Below, piece by piece: positions 47,950 through 60,955 of a DNA stretch of 64,000 nt. Within the stretch, counting starts at the first letter, position 1. Every line of letters begins with the position of its first letter. Source of the DNA: Macrotrachela quadricornifera (taxonomy: Eukaryota > Rotifera > Eurotatoria > Philodinida > Philodinidae); the NCBI GenBank assembly GCA_022393335.1, contig JAJEKB010021331.1, forward strand, positions 1,620,228 to 1,684,227, read 5' to 3'. Position numbers and translations under genes: made by a program. The notes under the pieces are model-generated. The model saw only the letters and a list, made by a program, of their open reading frames with translations. It was not told where the DNA came from and ran no database searches.

Positions 47950-48200
47950 CTTTTCGCATGCATTAGTACAAGATCGACGTCTATTAATTGATGATTTCAT
48001 TTATTAACAAGACAATGCAAAACCATACACGCATGAAAATTCATCAGCATAGATCAAGAACAAGTTCACCAAATTTATCGATGAAAATAAATGACCGTGT
48101 TAAAGTCCGATTCTCAACATTTTGGATTATCATGTGTGGAACACTATGAGCTACATAAAGCATATCAGATAACTATAATATCAAATGCAAAAGTAGGCAA
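47950..48200 (+). pseudogene. Mariner/Tc1-like transposase relic
   Basis: Translation with several stops and shifts gives VQDRRLLIDDFIY, QDNAKPYTH, FTKFIDENK, SPILNILDYHVWN. These follow the DDE domain of mariner-type transposases (QDNARPH..., W.P.SPDLNPLDYHVW). The copy is heavily degraded; no terminal repeats were assigned. Confidence 0.65.
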
Positions 48201-48779
48201 TTTATTATGATTCACCCGTTATTTTATATTTTTTCATACAGATATTAATCAACAGTTGTTAATAGATTAAAAAGAGATTATTATTCCATTTTAACTTTTT
48301 TTGTATCGCATTTTGCTGAATCTTTTTCCCAGTAATTAAAAACTATATATGTATGAATGAGTCTAGTGTCTATTGTATGGTTTTTTTTTACAAAAATAGT
48401 CGAAAAAAAAGTACATAGCTGCACTTAAAAGTGTTGTCATCTGATACATAATGTTTTGAAGTATAAGAAAAAGTAATTTTACAAACTGTCATTTTATTTC
48501 TTTTGTCTGATTTCGTGACCAAAATATTTCTAGGAATTTATTTAAGGGATCATTTATCTTATTTCAGTGAGCGAATGCTATTTATAGATGATAACAATAA
48601 TTTGTCAAATGGGATGCAAACAACAGCCATTTATTATGCTCAACCCTTTATACTTTGCATCTTTCCATATATTATGAATTTTCAACTTTTTTCATATATA
48701 TATATATATGTAAAATAGCTTCTGGGTCTAATCATATATAATAAGTACTAATAGAACAATTGTTTTTGTTCCCTCCGTT
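48201..48779. other. Intergenic, nothing recognised
   Basis: AT-rich with a TA run near 48698. The 71-aa frame at 48503-48718 shows no family features. Confidence 0.4.
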
Positions 48780-49290
48780 AAATATATTTCGCCCAAAGTT
48801 CTTCCATCAAAGGAAATTGTTCAATTTTGATAATGATACGATCAGATTGTTATTGACTAAAATAATTACGTCAGTCACCGATCTCGCCTTTTTTTATAAA
48901 TGATGACATGCCCTTAGGTCGTTCAAAATCTCAATTTAGATCATTCTTTATGGATTGAAATGAACTGTGATGAAGCACTTTTTTTAAAATATTATCATTG
49001 GTTTTTAATTTCAAGAAATAAACCCAATCTTTTCACAATTGTTTTGATAACTACCACATATGAGTTGCTCATAAGTACAGAAAAAGACATTTGGATCGTT
49101 ATGATGATATTGCCATGATCGAAAATGATCAAAATAATCACTAAAATCAACATTTTCTCTTTAGAAAACGTTCGAAAAAATCATCAAATGTGTCATGAGT
49201 ATATTCATATTGTTTTGCCAAACCACGAATTTGATAGTAAAAGGAAACACAATAATCTTTTGGATTACGTGGCACTAAAATGTATAATAA
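48780..49290 (-). pseudogene. Cytosolic sulfotransferase relic
   Basis: The minus strand, in shifting frames with stops, reads LVPRNPKDYCVSFYYQIRGL, FDDFFERFL, DYFDHFRSWQYHHNDPNVFF, CTYEQL, then KKGEIGD, RNYFSQ and MEELWAKY. These match the SULT family order: the PAPS-binding RNPKDxxVSxYY, HVxxWW, VLFxxYEDL, FxRKGxxGDWKNxF and the C-terminal helix. The N-terminal third with the 5'-phosphosulfate loop is absent. This is clearly a dead copy. Confidence 0.7.
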
Positions 49291-49901
49291 ATAGATTGAA
49301 TATCAAATTATAATGTTGTGTAGTACTCGTCATAGCCTATCCACCACACTACAAAAATATTCGAAAAGCACTTATATAGAAAAAAATATTTCTAGAAGTT
49401 GTGCAAGTTTTTTTTGCAAACACCTCTACATGCGAAATAGAATATGTAGTAAAAAATGTCATCTTTTTTTTCTAATACATTTTTTATTCCATAAACTGCA
49501 GCTGATGTTCAATGTTAATATTCCAAAAGATGCAGCGCGCTATGGGCTGTCTCTCTCTCTCTATATATATATGGTGGATTAAACAATAAAAGAATTATTG
49601 TGACAAAAAAACAAAAAAAATAGTAGAGAGGATTTTAATTGGCGCTCACCGTAATTTCAAAATTAATAGAGTAAACCATCGAGAAATAAACACAAAACCA
49701 CAGTAGAGTCCAAGAAGTGATGTAATGATATTAACTATATCACCATAACTAATATATGAATAACTACATAATGATAGAGAACATTGAGCAAAATATTTAT
49801 AGAATATTCTTTAAGCATCAAGTTTTCAAGAATAAACTCAACAGTCGAGTTTATCTTAAACTAATTCGAAATAAATGAAAAATTTAATGCTTTAAAAATA
49901 A
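49291..49901. other. Intergenic with TC/TA microsatellite
   Basis: A CTCTCTCTCTATATATATAT run lies at about 49550-49572. No gene is supported. Confidence 0.45.
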
Positions 49902-50917
49902 TACCGGGTGTCCCAAAAGTTTTGCAACACTTAGTAATTTCAGAATATCTCACCACAGACAAATGTTAGAACCTTAATTTTTTTTTCAAAAGATGCGCCG
50001 TGAAAAGCTCTACAAGTACTGTAAAAGAAATTCCTATTGACTTACTTTGATGGTGTCTTCTATATCTAAAATGGACAGGTCAGACGATGGTGCTATTTCC
50101 CACTTTACTTAATTTCATAAAAATATTAAAAAAGGAAATTTTGTTTTGTTAAAAATTTTTTTACTTCACAATAAAAATTTTTTCACACAGCTGGGAAAGA
50201 GCTTTGGACGGCGCATCTTTTGGAAAAAGAATCAAGGTGTTATCGTTTTTCCAAGCGGAGATATTTGTTAAACAAAAAGGTCTTCCAAATATTTTTATTA
50301 TGCTAAATATGGTAAAATATAGCAGCATTATTCGGTTTGTTCATTTTTAATACAGAAGACGTTATTAGAACAAGTTAACAGGAACTTCTTGTTACAGATT
50401 TTGTAGAACTTTTTACGGCGCATCTTTTGAAAGGAGAAATTAAGATTCGAATATTTTCTTAAGCCAAGAGTTATACGAAATAAAAAAATCACAAACATTT
50501 TTGAACACTCGGTAGTAGTTTCAGAAAGATTTCTCGTTTTAACCAACTAAAAAAATTATTAGAGCAAGTTAATAGGTACTTGCTCATATAGTACTTTGTA
50601 GAGCTTTCGACGGCGCATCTTTTGGAAAAAGAATCAAGGTGTTATCATTTCCCCAAGCCAAGATATTTGTAAAACAAAAAATACTCTTTTAAATAATTTC
50701 ATCAAGTTGGGTACCATGGGAAATAGCATCATCGTCTAACCTGTCCACTTTAGATATAGAAGACACCATCAAAGTAAGTCAATAGGAATTTCTTTTACAG
50801 TACTTGTAGAGCTTTTCACGGCGCATCTTTTGAAAAAAAAATTAAGGTTCTAACATTTGTCTGTGGTGAGATATTCTGAAATTACTAAGTGTTGCAAAAC
50901 TTTTGGGACTCCCGGTA
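49902..50917. mobile_element. Mariner-type MITE with ~205-bp terminal inverted repeats
   Basis: The ends are TACCGGGTGTCCCAAAAGTT (about 49902) and its complement ending CCCGGTA (about 50917), flanked by TA. The arms of about 205 bp are near-identical inverted repeats. Inside, a GGCGCATCTTTTG word recurs about every 190-210 bp (about 49990, 50210, 50416, 50608, 50817), each in a larger related unit, so the element is also internally tandem. No transposase. Confidence 0.88.
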
Positions 50918-52080
50918 TATTAGATTCATGAATTGACTCTCAAAATCTTCTCGTTTCAGCATTACTAAATGAGAATATTTAAATTAAGATAAATCTATTC
51001 ATCTCACACTAACATCAACATTCTTCATAACGGAACTGAATGTTGAACAAGTAACATTCAATATTGTTCGAGTATGCTTGATATATTATAACCATAAGAT
51101 GACATGAAAGAAAACACGATAGTTTGTAAAATCTGATAGACTTCTTCCTCTACTAGTTGAGATCTATTTGGGTTGAAATTTTCAGATTATTTTATCGAGT
51201 TATTCTCTAAAAAACCTCGAATAAGAACTGAAATTCGTCCTACTATGTGGGTAAATAAACATTTAGACCCTCTAGCAGACAAAAATCAAAAGGGCGCGAA
51301 AAGCCTTATATACCAGAAGATAGAGCAAGCGACGCTCTACAAAACCTACTATTCCACTATTCACCCAAATTCGGAAGAGGCTTGCTATTCAGAGACCAAG
51401 TTTGAGTAGTGATCAATCGACTGTCCTCTTAATTAAAAATCTGATTTGTGAGACTGAAATATTTCATTTATATATGGTTCGATAGAGCTGAAGACGAGCT
51501 ATCAGAATATATATAGATTATTATTTTTTGACTGTAAAATAAGGAAGAAAATATTCTCGGAATATTTTTTAAAAAACCAGAATTTTCCACTTTTATCATA
51601 TTTTATGCTAAATTCATATAACTGTATTTTGGCTCGTTTTAAGCGAAATTACATTCAAACCTAATATTTTTTTATACCAAAATGATCAGCTCATCGAGCT
51701 CTATAAACCCTGAAAGTTTCAACCGATTCTGAGATGGTCGATGTAAATGTGGTACGTTTCCCATGGATTCCCTCTATGATATTAATTAGTTTGAATCATT
51801 GAGATGAATCAATGGGAATTTTCCCCTTCTATCGTAGGTATGATTACTACTCGTTAGATCATATTATTGAGAGGTCTCTAAGAGACATCATGGAGTCTCA
51901 ATGAGACTTTTCCCTTCGACGGATTCATGATTCATATTGATTAGACCAGATATTTTTGAGATTCACTATTAAAATGTATTGAGGCTTTCTCCAAATAGTC
52001 TTTTTGCATTGTGGAGGATTCATTATTTTGAGAAAGTCTTTTAAAATTTATTGCGGGAAATGGTGTATTTTCCGAACTTT
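50918..52080. other. Intergenic, dispersed-repeat character
   Basis: Two copies of the palindromic GATAGAGC...GCTCTAC/GAGCTATC motif lie at 51319-51340 and 51481-51503, as in the foldback elements elsewhere in the window. CCCTGAAAGTTTCAACCGAT near 51708 matches a segment near 24381. No gene is supported; the 78-aa frame at 51173-51409 includes the repeat. Confidence 0.4.
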
Positions 52081-52089
52081 CACGAGATA

Positions 52090-52390
52090 ATTCCGCTGTG
52101 GTTCCGGAAGGATCCGGGTTGTTTTACGAACGTATCCCGTGGATTCCTGGTTTTTTTCCGGTAGGATACGTTATCGATCCGTTTGTTTTCCAGCTTGCGG
52201 AAATGCTTGGAATACACCGTTCCCGGTACGATTGCTTTCCGGTCTGCAATACTGCTTCCCTGATCCGTGTTTTTTCCGGCCGGTTCCGGCGATTTCCTTG
52301 TGCGGAAATGGCCGGATTGCTCCCGGAAAGACATCGTTTCGGGCCAGTTCCTGACCGTTTCCGGAGGCCGGAATCTTCGACCTGGGTAGT
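52090..52390. repeat. GC-rich patch dense in TTCCGG/CCGGAA
   Basis: In AT-rich surroundings about 300 bp are GC-rich and carry repeated TTCCGG, CCGGAA and GGAAATG words in both orientations. Open frames occur on both strands at once, as expected from a palindromic repeat. It is probably part of a mobile element. Confidence 0.5.
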
Positions 52391-52484
52391 TTTGATATCA
52401 AAGAAGATATCATTTTCCCTAGACTGAAAGGATAGGGTCTAGAAACGGGAATTCATCTTACTGCGCGTATCGATTTTGTCGGTA

Positions 52485-52682
52485 ACAAGGCACAAATGAC
52501 CATTTTTTTGGCACGAACGACCATTATTTTGGCACAAATGACCATCTTTTTTTGGCACAAACGACCATTATTTTGGCACAAATGACCTTTTTTTGGTACA
52601 AATGACCACGTTTCTATGGCACAAATGACTACGTAACTATGGTACAAATGAACACGTAGCTATGGCACGAATGACCACGTAA
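52485..52682. repeat. ~25-bp minisatellite (GGCACAAATGACCA)
   Basis: About eight tandem copies of a GGCACAAATGACCA core are separated by T-rich or CGTAACTAT spacers; the last copies carry ACGTA in place of T runs. The antisense 64-aa frame at 52453-52647 is generated by the repeat. Confidence 0.88.
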
Positions 52683-54480
52683 TTTCACTATTAAAAAATG
52701 ATAATACAAGTACGGCAACAATCGGTAAATAACTACAGTAAATGAAACTTATGATTTTGATACAGCTGATTATTTTGAAGCTGCGTACAAAAAAAAATGA
52801 TACATAGATATTAATATTTGAATTCGGAAACGAGTAAAAGTTTTCAGGGTTTGATAAGTATTTTTATGAAGGTGTATATTTTAGAATGGACCGATTATTT
52901 ATTTACGCATTATATTTGAATCGTATATAGTTATTAGTGGGTATAGAATATTTGCGATAATATATTTTTCATTCGTTGATATCGTATTATTTAAATAATA
53001 TAATATTAATTTTTTTTGTGTTAAAAAGGCGCTAAGTTAAACATTTGAAATATTTCTTACTAATAGCTATATTATTATTTTATTAGATAAATATAAATCA
53101 GAATGTAACGTCAACTTTACTCTTGATATGGAACACGATGAAAATAATATTAATAACAATAAAAAAAATAGAATATTCGTATACACAGAATCTTATTAAC
53201 ACTTTAAAGGAAATATTGGTGTATTTTTAAATAGCATGTTGTTCTTTGTCATCAAGAAAGATTATTAATACATGTATGAAAAGAACAACGATATGTCCAA
53301 ATGTCTTATACGACGATTTAGAAAAACAATATCAAGGATTAGAAGCTTCAAAAATGTGCATTTGTAATTTGACAATTTTAAAGTTTAGGAGGTGTATCAT
53401 TGTAAAATATTTTTACGAAATCTGTTAGTCTGATTATCTTGTAAGTCAGCTTAAATAATAAAAAAGGCCACATATTGACAAACAGTAGAATGAATACAAC
53501 ATTTGATACATAGTCTCTGCAATAACGCGCAAAGCTATATATGTGATATTCTTTTAATGAACGAAAGTATACTATACCGTCAACTATATTTTTATGCAAA
53601 AGAAAATGATCTGTTATACTAAAGATGAAATAAATCGATAAAACAATAATTGTGATGTGTATTTTATTTATAAGTAAATATTAATGTACTATTGTTCATA
53701 TCTAAATACAATCATATCCACATGTAAACTGCGACAGTCTAGGGCCAGGTGAATCGAACTTCGATGAATGTTACTTGTTATTGTTAAAGAAAAAGAAAGA
53801 AATGACTGAAAAGTTAAATTATATTGAAGTTTTTATTCAGCAGACTATTGAGTTGAACAATTATTTTTCTATTACATAGGAAATAAGTGATGAATTTATA
53901 TACTTGTAAAAAAATATTTTTTTGTTAACCATTGAAAAAATTGAAATGTAGTGGGGGAAATTTTTTATTTCACTACTTTTTCAAAATTGACTATCATTTG
54001 TCAAGAAAATTACTCATTGTATAGGTGTTGAAGAGCTACTCTATTTTGAAATTGTTGATAAGTTTTTGGTTGTGATGAGGAAAGCTTATGATATTTAATT
54101 GTTTGAGCATAAGTATCCTTCTTGTTTGTTTTGTTAATAGAAAGAAAGAGTGTCAAATCTTTTTAAAATTGTTGCAAATTTAATCAATGATAAGATATTT
54201 TTATTCGAGAAAAAAAAGTTTTTTCTTGACAAGTGAAGTTGTTTGTGTGTATATGATTGTATATATTTGAAATGAGCATCTAGTATTTAAACATTTACCG
54301 ATCAACTACAATTTACTTTATCCGTCTGCTTATTACACAGCTTTATGTGGCATTCATGTATTGAAAGACTTCACATTAGAGAAAGCTATTTATGATTTTA
54401 AAGCAATTTAATACAATAGTTAAACTCATAGATTTCACACTGGTTGAAAGATTGCATTCTACCTACAATCCACTCTAGTG
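52683..54480. other. AT-rich intergenic, nothing recognised
   Basis: No supported coding region, RNA gene or clear repeat. Confidence 0.4.
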
Positions 54481-54499
54481 ATAAAACCAACTAATCATC

Positions 54500-54860
54500 T
54501 GTCTTGGTACCAGAAATATCTATCGCGGCGCTGTCGCTGCGGCGGTGGTAGTAGCTTTTCTATGAAAGAAATTTCAAAATCTCTGGAGTCTCCACATAAT
54601 CTCGACGTTGATGTATGCTGGACGATTAGACTTGACGAATCTGATCGGATGGCAGGAGCAACTCTAGTTTAAACCCGTCATATCGATGAAAATCCAAAAA
54701 TTTTTAAAAATACTATCGTAACAGCGGCGCAGTGGCTTTACCGGTTTTTTGAGGATGCATCGCGGCAACGATGCGAGTGGCTTTCATTGATTATCGTCGC
54801 GGTGTGGCAGCAGCAGATTCTCAACCGCGATGGGCATCTCTGCAATGTTCCTAATAGGAA
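54500..54860. other. GC-rich GCGGCG-containing segment, unknown
   Basis: Clusters of GCGGCG, ATCGCGG and GTCGCGG (about 54525-54545, 54723-54830) stand out from the AT-rich background. The frame at 54478-54672 has no family features. It could be another degenerate repeat. Confidence 0.3.
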
Positions 54861-54898
54861 CAATCTATAGAAATTACATAAAAAAAAAACGTTCCTTA

Positions 54899-55520
54899 CG
54901 AGGGAACCTCTCCAAGTGATACCCTCCGTTTGGGCTCATATCTTGCCTACAGGTAGGACTCATAGCATAGATAAGAGCCCTAAAAGGGTTCGTCCCCAAA
55001 GTCTGTTGTTGTAGAGATATTGCGTTATTAAGGCATTGGAATAATTGACTGCCGTGATCGTCCTTCAGGGAGATCGAAAAAACTCATTTTCGAATTTCGA
55101 CTTGAAACTTTGTACAGAAAGAGGTTCTAATGAGACTGTTTTATTGTGAAAGCTTCGGACCTATTACTTGCTCCTATCTTAAGATATGGTTATGGTAAAC
55201 TTGTGTCCTTGCTAAGGCAACTTTTGGTGTTCTTATTTGCGATTAGGAACATTCAGCAAAGCTGAAATTTTCACATTAAACTATTCTCATTAAGACTTCT
55301 TTCTGTACAAAGTTTCAAGTCGAAATTCGAAAATGAGTTTTTTCGATCTCCCTGAGGTGGACTACTGCAGTCAATTATTCCAATACCTTAATAACGCAAT
55401 ATCTCTACAACAACAGACTTTGGGGACGAACCCTTCTAGGGCTCTTATCTATGCTATGAGTCCTACCTGTAGGCGAAATATGAGTCCAAACGGAGGGTAT
55501 CACTTGAAAAGGTTCCCTCG
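54899..55520. mobile_element. Foldback element of about 620 bp
   Basis: Segment 54899-55150 is repeated in inverted form at about 55265-55520 around a loop of about 110 bp. The tips are CGAGGGAACC and complement. The arms include GATACCCTCCGTTTGG and the complement of GACTTTGGGGACG. The 63-aa frame at 55333-55524 lies in one arm and is not a gene. Confidence 0.8.
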
Positions 55521-56514
55521 TTAGTGAATAAACTTTTTTTTGTGCATTCGCATAAAAATTGTTTATGTATTTGTGATACATTAAATTTCATCGATTCACT
55601 TCGAAACGATTTACTTTAAAACGCTTTGAGAATAAGAATATTTTGTGAGAAATGCTCATGGAGAATTCGATGTTCTCAAAAAAATCTACTATTAGATTAA
55701 TAATCATATTTGTATTGTCTTCAATAAAGAAAAACTCTTTGAAAACTACTAGGGACTTGAAGAGTTGACTAAAACATTTGATTATTTTTAGTATGTAATA
55801 TTAATTATTATGTATGAAGAGACAGTTATCAAATAGATTTGGAAAAATAAAAATTTTCTGCGTTTTTTTTTTTGTATATTAAAACCAGAAAAGTATATTG
55901 AAATATTAAAAAAAAGAGATAAGATTAGAAGATAACTGTTTGTGACTTAAAGAAATTTATGGTTTTCATGTTTTATGACATTTAGAAATTGAAACAAGAG
56001 TAAAAATTTTGTTTTTTTTAATAGTTAGAATATCTTTATGCCAGATTTATTTTCATAAACGTTCGGAAAAATCTTGTAATAAAATCACAAAAAAAAAACA
56101 GTTGAACGTAATGAAATAAATCCCAATAATAAAAAAACAAACTTCGAATTTTATTTCTTTCGTATATGAATTAGATTAATTTTGATTTAAAAATGATTTG
56201 AACGGTATAAATTTAATTTATATTAAACTTAAAGTGAGCAAAATTTTAGGTTAAAATAAATAGAAATTATCAGATTAAAACAAATATTTTATTAATCGAT
56301 TTTATTTTTAGTTTTTTATACTTGTTTTAGCATGTTTTTTATAATAAGAAAGATTTTTTTCCAAATGTGTTATAGTCAAAAGTATGATTTTTAAATAAGC
56401 CCTATGTGATATAAACAGAATAAAACTAGCGGTTAACCGATGCTAGTATGTACAACTGGACAATACTGTTTGCTCTAATTTTTGAGTGTTTCTATAGCAG
56501 ATTTTAACTGATAC

Positions 56515-57865
56515 TTTTAGATTCATAGGGTTTTTATTTCACATAAAATAAAAATACAAGAAAATGTAAAAATACAAAAAATAAACTAAAAATTGTGAGA
56601 AATAAATTTAAAAAAATTAGTATAAAACTAAAAAGATTAAAGAAAAAAAATGTAAAAATAATAAATATTAAAAAAATAATTCAATAAATTTTCAAACAAT
56701 TAATATAAAAGTGAATGTTAGAAACTTAAATATAAAAAGAAAAGATTGCTTACTTGAATTTTGTCGTCGTTACGATGTATTCGTGTCTTTGCGCAAGTAA
56801 AAAAAACCAAAATAAATACTATAGCACATGAGCACATGTATGTATATATATATATATACATATATCTTTTTTTTTCGTTCTGTATAGCCATTCTCTTTCT
56901 ATTATATACAGCTCATGGGAATATTATCGGTTTACCACCGGTTTCTTTCGATTAACCGTCGCTTTTGCTGGTTCACTTCTAAAAATGATACAGTATTCAT
57001 GATGTGGGATTGAAGTTATTTTATTCTATCGTATATAAAATACTTTTGAATTTAATATTATTTTCTATTCATATAAAAACTTGAATAATTCACAATAAAA
57101 CTGTAGAAATTTAAAAACTTGAATAAATAAGATCTAATACGAATGTAATTCACTAAAACAATGAGTTAAAAATAAAACAATTTTTTATATGATAAAATTA
57201 ATTTCAGTAATGAATTGTTCTCATTCAATTCTATTTAACCAAAAAAATATATAAAAAATCGAAACAAGAAATTTTTTTTCTTTTGAATACGATCGAGAAT
57301 TAAGTATCTAACATTAGCTTTGACATTATCAGATTCTCTCTAGGATAAATCCTCTCAGATTGAACCGATCAAAGTTAGTATATTATTTAAAGATAAAGAT
57401 TTTTTTGTTGGAATGTATAAAAAAAATTTTTACTTTAAATAGAAAAAAGTTTATTCGACAAAAAAAAATTTTTTTCTATGTAATTTGTCTCGATTATTCT
57501 TATTAGGAAGATTTTTTTCAGTAATTGTTATTATTAGGAATATTGACTGTACAAATATTCAATAAATATATTTAGTTTCATATAATTTTTATTTCACTCA
57601 AAATAAAAATACAAGAAAATATAAATATACAAAAAATAATGGAGAAAGAAATGCAAAATCACGTCTTTCACGAAATAAAAAAAATAAATAAATAATAGAG
57701 TACATAGATATTTATTTCATTGTGTATAGTCGTTCTCGTTCTATGAAATATAGTAAAATGGGAGATTATTGTTGAACCGCGATTAACCATCAATTTGTCT
57801 TGTTTACCAATAAAAGTGATGTGGCGTTCGTGATATGGGTTCGATTTTTGCACAATCGAAATTAT
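56515..57865. repeat. Diverged direct duplication about 0.85-1.05 kb apart
   Basis: AAAATAAAAATACAAGAAAA with flanks occurs at about 56546 and 57600. A block with GGGA(A/G)ATTAT, GATTAACC, AT and GTGATATGGG-like words occurs at about 56920-57010 and again at about 57760-57835. Order is kept, so an old segmental or element duplication is likely. Confidence 0.45.
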
Positions 57866-59634
57866 ATCGTTGGAAATTTTGTCTATTCTCAAAAATAAAA
57901 GAATAATTATACAATATGCCATCTTAGTTTAGTTTTCAAGCTTTTTACATTACATATTTTGGTAGATTTTTTTTTTTTCTAATAGAACAAAAACATGAAT
58001 GAAAAAAGTTGAATAAGATATCTGATGATTCATTATGTCCATTCAGTTATATTTTCTATCTATTTATTTTTGATCTTTTTCAAATATATTCAAACAGCTT
58101 TTAAGAAAATGAGTCATATATGATTTTGTAAAGAATTTCAACTAATATATTTTAATAAAAAAATTATGTTTTAATTAGAGATATAAATGAGAAGAACTTT
58201 AAAAAATACTGACGAGAGGAATTATTTATTCAATTTTATATTTATATTTATTTTTAGTAAATAATAAGATCAAAAACACTAAATATTAATGAGAAAATTG
58301 AATCCTCATTAATATATTCATTGAATTATAAAACTGAGCAGTATCACGTTATCACAATAAAATTAAAAAGCTAACAAATTATATCCAAATCGGTGATGCA
58401 TCGCACAACGATGATTATTTTTTAAAAACTATCTCTAATGTCCTACTATCGTCATGTTGGTGACAATGCCGTCTTGAACAAATCTCTTTTATTATAATAG
58501 CAAAAATATATTTAATTTTTGTTTCTTATTAACTCTATAATAAACAATAGATTTATTTATCATTAATATAATGATCTGTAAAAATAAAATTTAATTATAT
58601 GATTTATTTAATTCTTATATATTTCATTATATAGATTAAATAATGATAATACACGATCCCATTTAGTATCTGCTTAAAGTCAGGTGATGACTCAATATGT
58701 ACATATAATAAACATGAAAAATAAAATTTCTAATTACAAGCTTGATCAATCAAGTCAATAAGATTATTTTATTGATCAAAGAAATATTCAATGCACACAT
58801 ACCTGCATCATCAAAAAAAAGTAATCAATCATTTAATACATTCATACTCGAATCATGACAAAAAAAACCTATAGAATAGAAAGAGATAAAGAATATGATA
58901 AACATTGATAATCGTTGAATACTCATATTGATGCAAGCAAAACAAGATATTATCATAGTAGACATAGGCAATAACGAAAAAATATAATTACCTACCTACC
59001 TATTGAGAGGCAACCAATGATACAATATGGTTTTATACACTAATATTCGAAAAAAAAGTACATACTTTATTTTTATGTAATTCAAAAGAAATAAACAAAA
59101 ATTATCAATTATTTCTTATGAAGAAAATAATCATGAAAAAACTCAAATTATTAATAAATAATTTTTAGTTCTCAACACACAATGAATATTTGTTGAATAA
59201 AATAAATTATTGATCTAATATTTCAATTTCAGCTTTATTTTTTAATTCATTTATTATATGTATTCTTCAATATATATAATTAAAAAAATTACAATTCTAA
59301 CTATTTGATGAATTTATATCATTTTTAAATTTGAAAAATGTTTTTATTATTATTCATTTCTTTATTAATAAAGTTTTTTGAACTGAAGTAATTTGTGATA
59401 AAATTCAAGTGAATAAATGTCTTTGTTAATTTCTTATCAGATTTGTTGAAAAATAGATATTAGAAAAAAAACAGTTTCTTCAATAAACAGCAAAAATATA
59501 AAATCATATTGACCTTATCATGTTACTATTGTATAATTGCAGCAGTAAAAAGAAAAATTATTAAATGTATTTTATTTGACTTGATCTGATCGAAAATAAT
59601 TTGTAATAATATGATATACTCATGTCGCGTCCCT

Positions 59635-59930
59635 AGTCGACTTCTTCCCAACGAAATCATCGAGGAATCCATATCAAGAATTCCTGGGGAGTTCAGCAAG
59701 AGATTCAAGGATACCTCGTACATTCTATGAATACTATCCGCGATCTACTAGGAAGGCATCTTCAGAATCTCCTGAAAAAATCAAATTCGTGAAAATTTTA
59801 GAGGGACTTCTAAAAAATTGGAGACTCCGTGAGGAATCCCGCCATGGAGTTCCTCGAGATTTTTCATTTTTCAGGGAGCTCTCAAAGGAATTTCGTTTGC
59901 GAGATATTGACTAGGGGCATTTATTCCTAG
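59635..59930. repeat. Short repeat-like island with GGAATTCC/GAGGAATCC words
   Basis: Words such as GAGGAATCC, GGAATCC, GAATTCCTGGGGAG and their complements recur within 300 bp of higher GC than the surroundings. The pattern recalls the palindromic patch at 52.1 kb. No gene. Confidence 0.35.
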
Positions 59931-60955
59931 TGTCGTCGGTATACTGCGTCATATGAGAATACTGTCGGTAACTCTTAAACTCTCTGATTTCCATGGTAAA
60001 GGCTCATAAACATCCTTTTCTGTCTGAAATTCTAATGTTTTTTGAAAAAAGAATTCATATTTATCGAGAAACAAAACTAGTTTTTAATATATTTTACTTA
60101 TTAAATTTTTTGCAGTACTCTCTTGCATGAAAAATTTTTCTCGGCATTGAGACTAATTTGGGTTCTGTGATTGATTAAGACAGCTGAAGTGAATCAACAA
60201 TATGTAATACTGTGAAAGTTAGAAGAATTTTGACAGTTTAAACAGATTTTAAAAGTGTTTAGCCATTCTCACATAATCCATTATGATATTCCATTATCGA
60301 AAACAACTGTCGTGATACCACCGGTATAATGCACATCATACTGACGACTTTTCTCCGATTTCAATCACATCAGAATTACAAAGATATATTCTTTACAAAA
60401 ATATATTCTTGTTAATATTATTACTTAATATATTATAAATAATTTATTACAAATTATTTATTTTTCATAGCATTTTCGTCGATGTAAATAATACATGAAG
60501 AATGAAATATGACAAAATGTTTTATTCCAAAAGAACCACTTTGCAATTGGATTAATCAAGAATAATAACCAATTCGTTGATATTATCGATGATAGTTAAA
60601 TGAAAATGCATTTTTTGTATCCTTTCAAATAGATAATATGTATAATAGCAAAAAAATTATAGACAAAAAGAAAACAACAGATGAATATACAGGTAATATA
60701 TGAAAAACATGATAATGATATTTGTGAGCAACTCGGATATTATACTTATGTTTTTTTTGCCTATACTTACTCTAGTCATGGATTTTGGACAATATTAACA
60801 TGCGAAAATAAGGACGAAAAAAATATCGAAAATAAGGACGAAAAAAAACGTCGAAAATTAATACTTTAAATTATAGACTGCTATTGATACATTTTTTTTC
60901 TGTTTCTCTCCGTATCAGTGATCACGATTTTTTGGCTAGATTTATCTAAACTAGC

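Larger units (their letters stand above)
55521..60955. other. 5.4-kb AT-rich gene-poor region
   Basis: It is very AT-rich, with many A or T runs and a TATATA microsatellite (about 56837-56865). No conserved protein signature was found on either strand. Short frames here have no support. Confidence 0.5.

Noticed and set aside
52080..52427. Four overlapping frames on both strands
   Set aside because: Produced by the GC-rich palindromic patch; open on both strands at once.
52683..60955. CRISPR, tRNA or rRNA genes in the gene-poor part
   Set aside because: No regularly spaced identical repeats, tRNA cloverleaf boxes or rRNA motifs could be recognised by eye; a dedicated tRNA scan was not possible.
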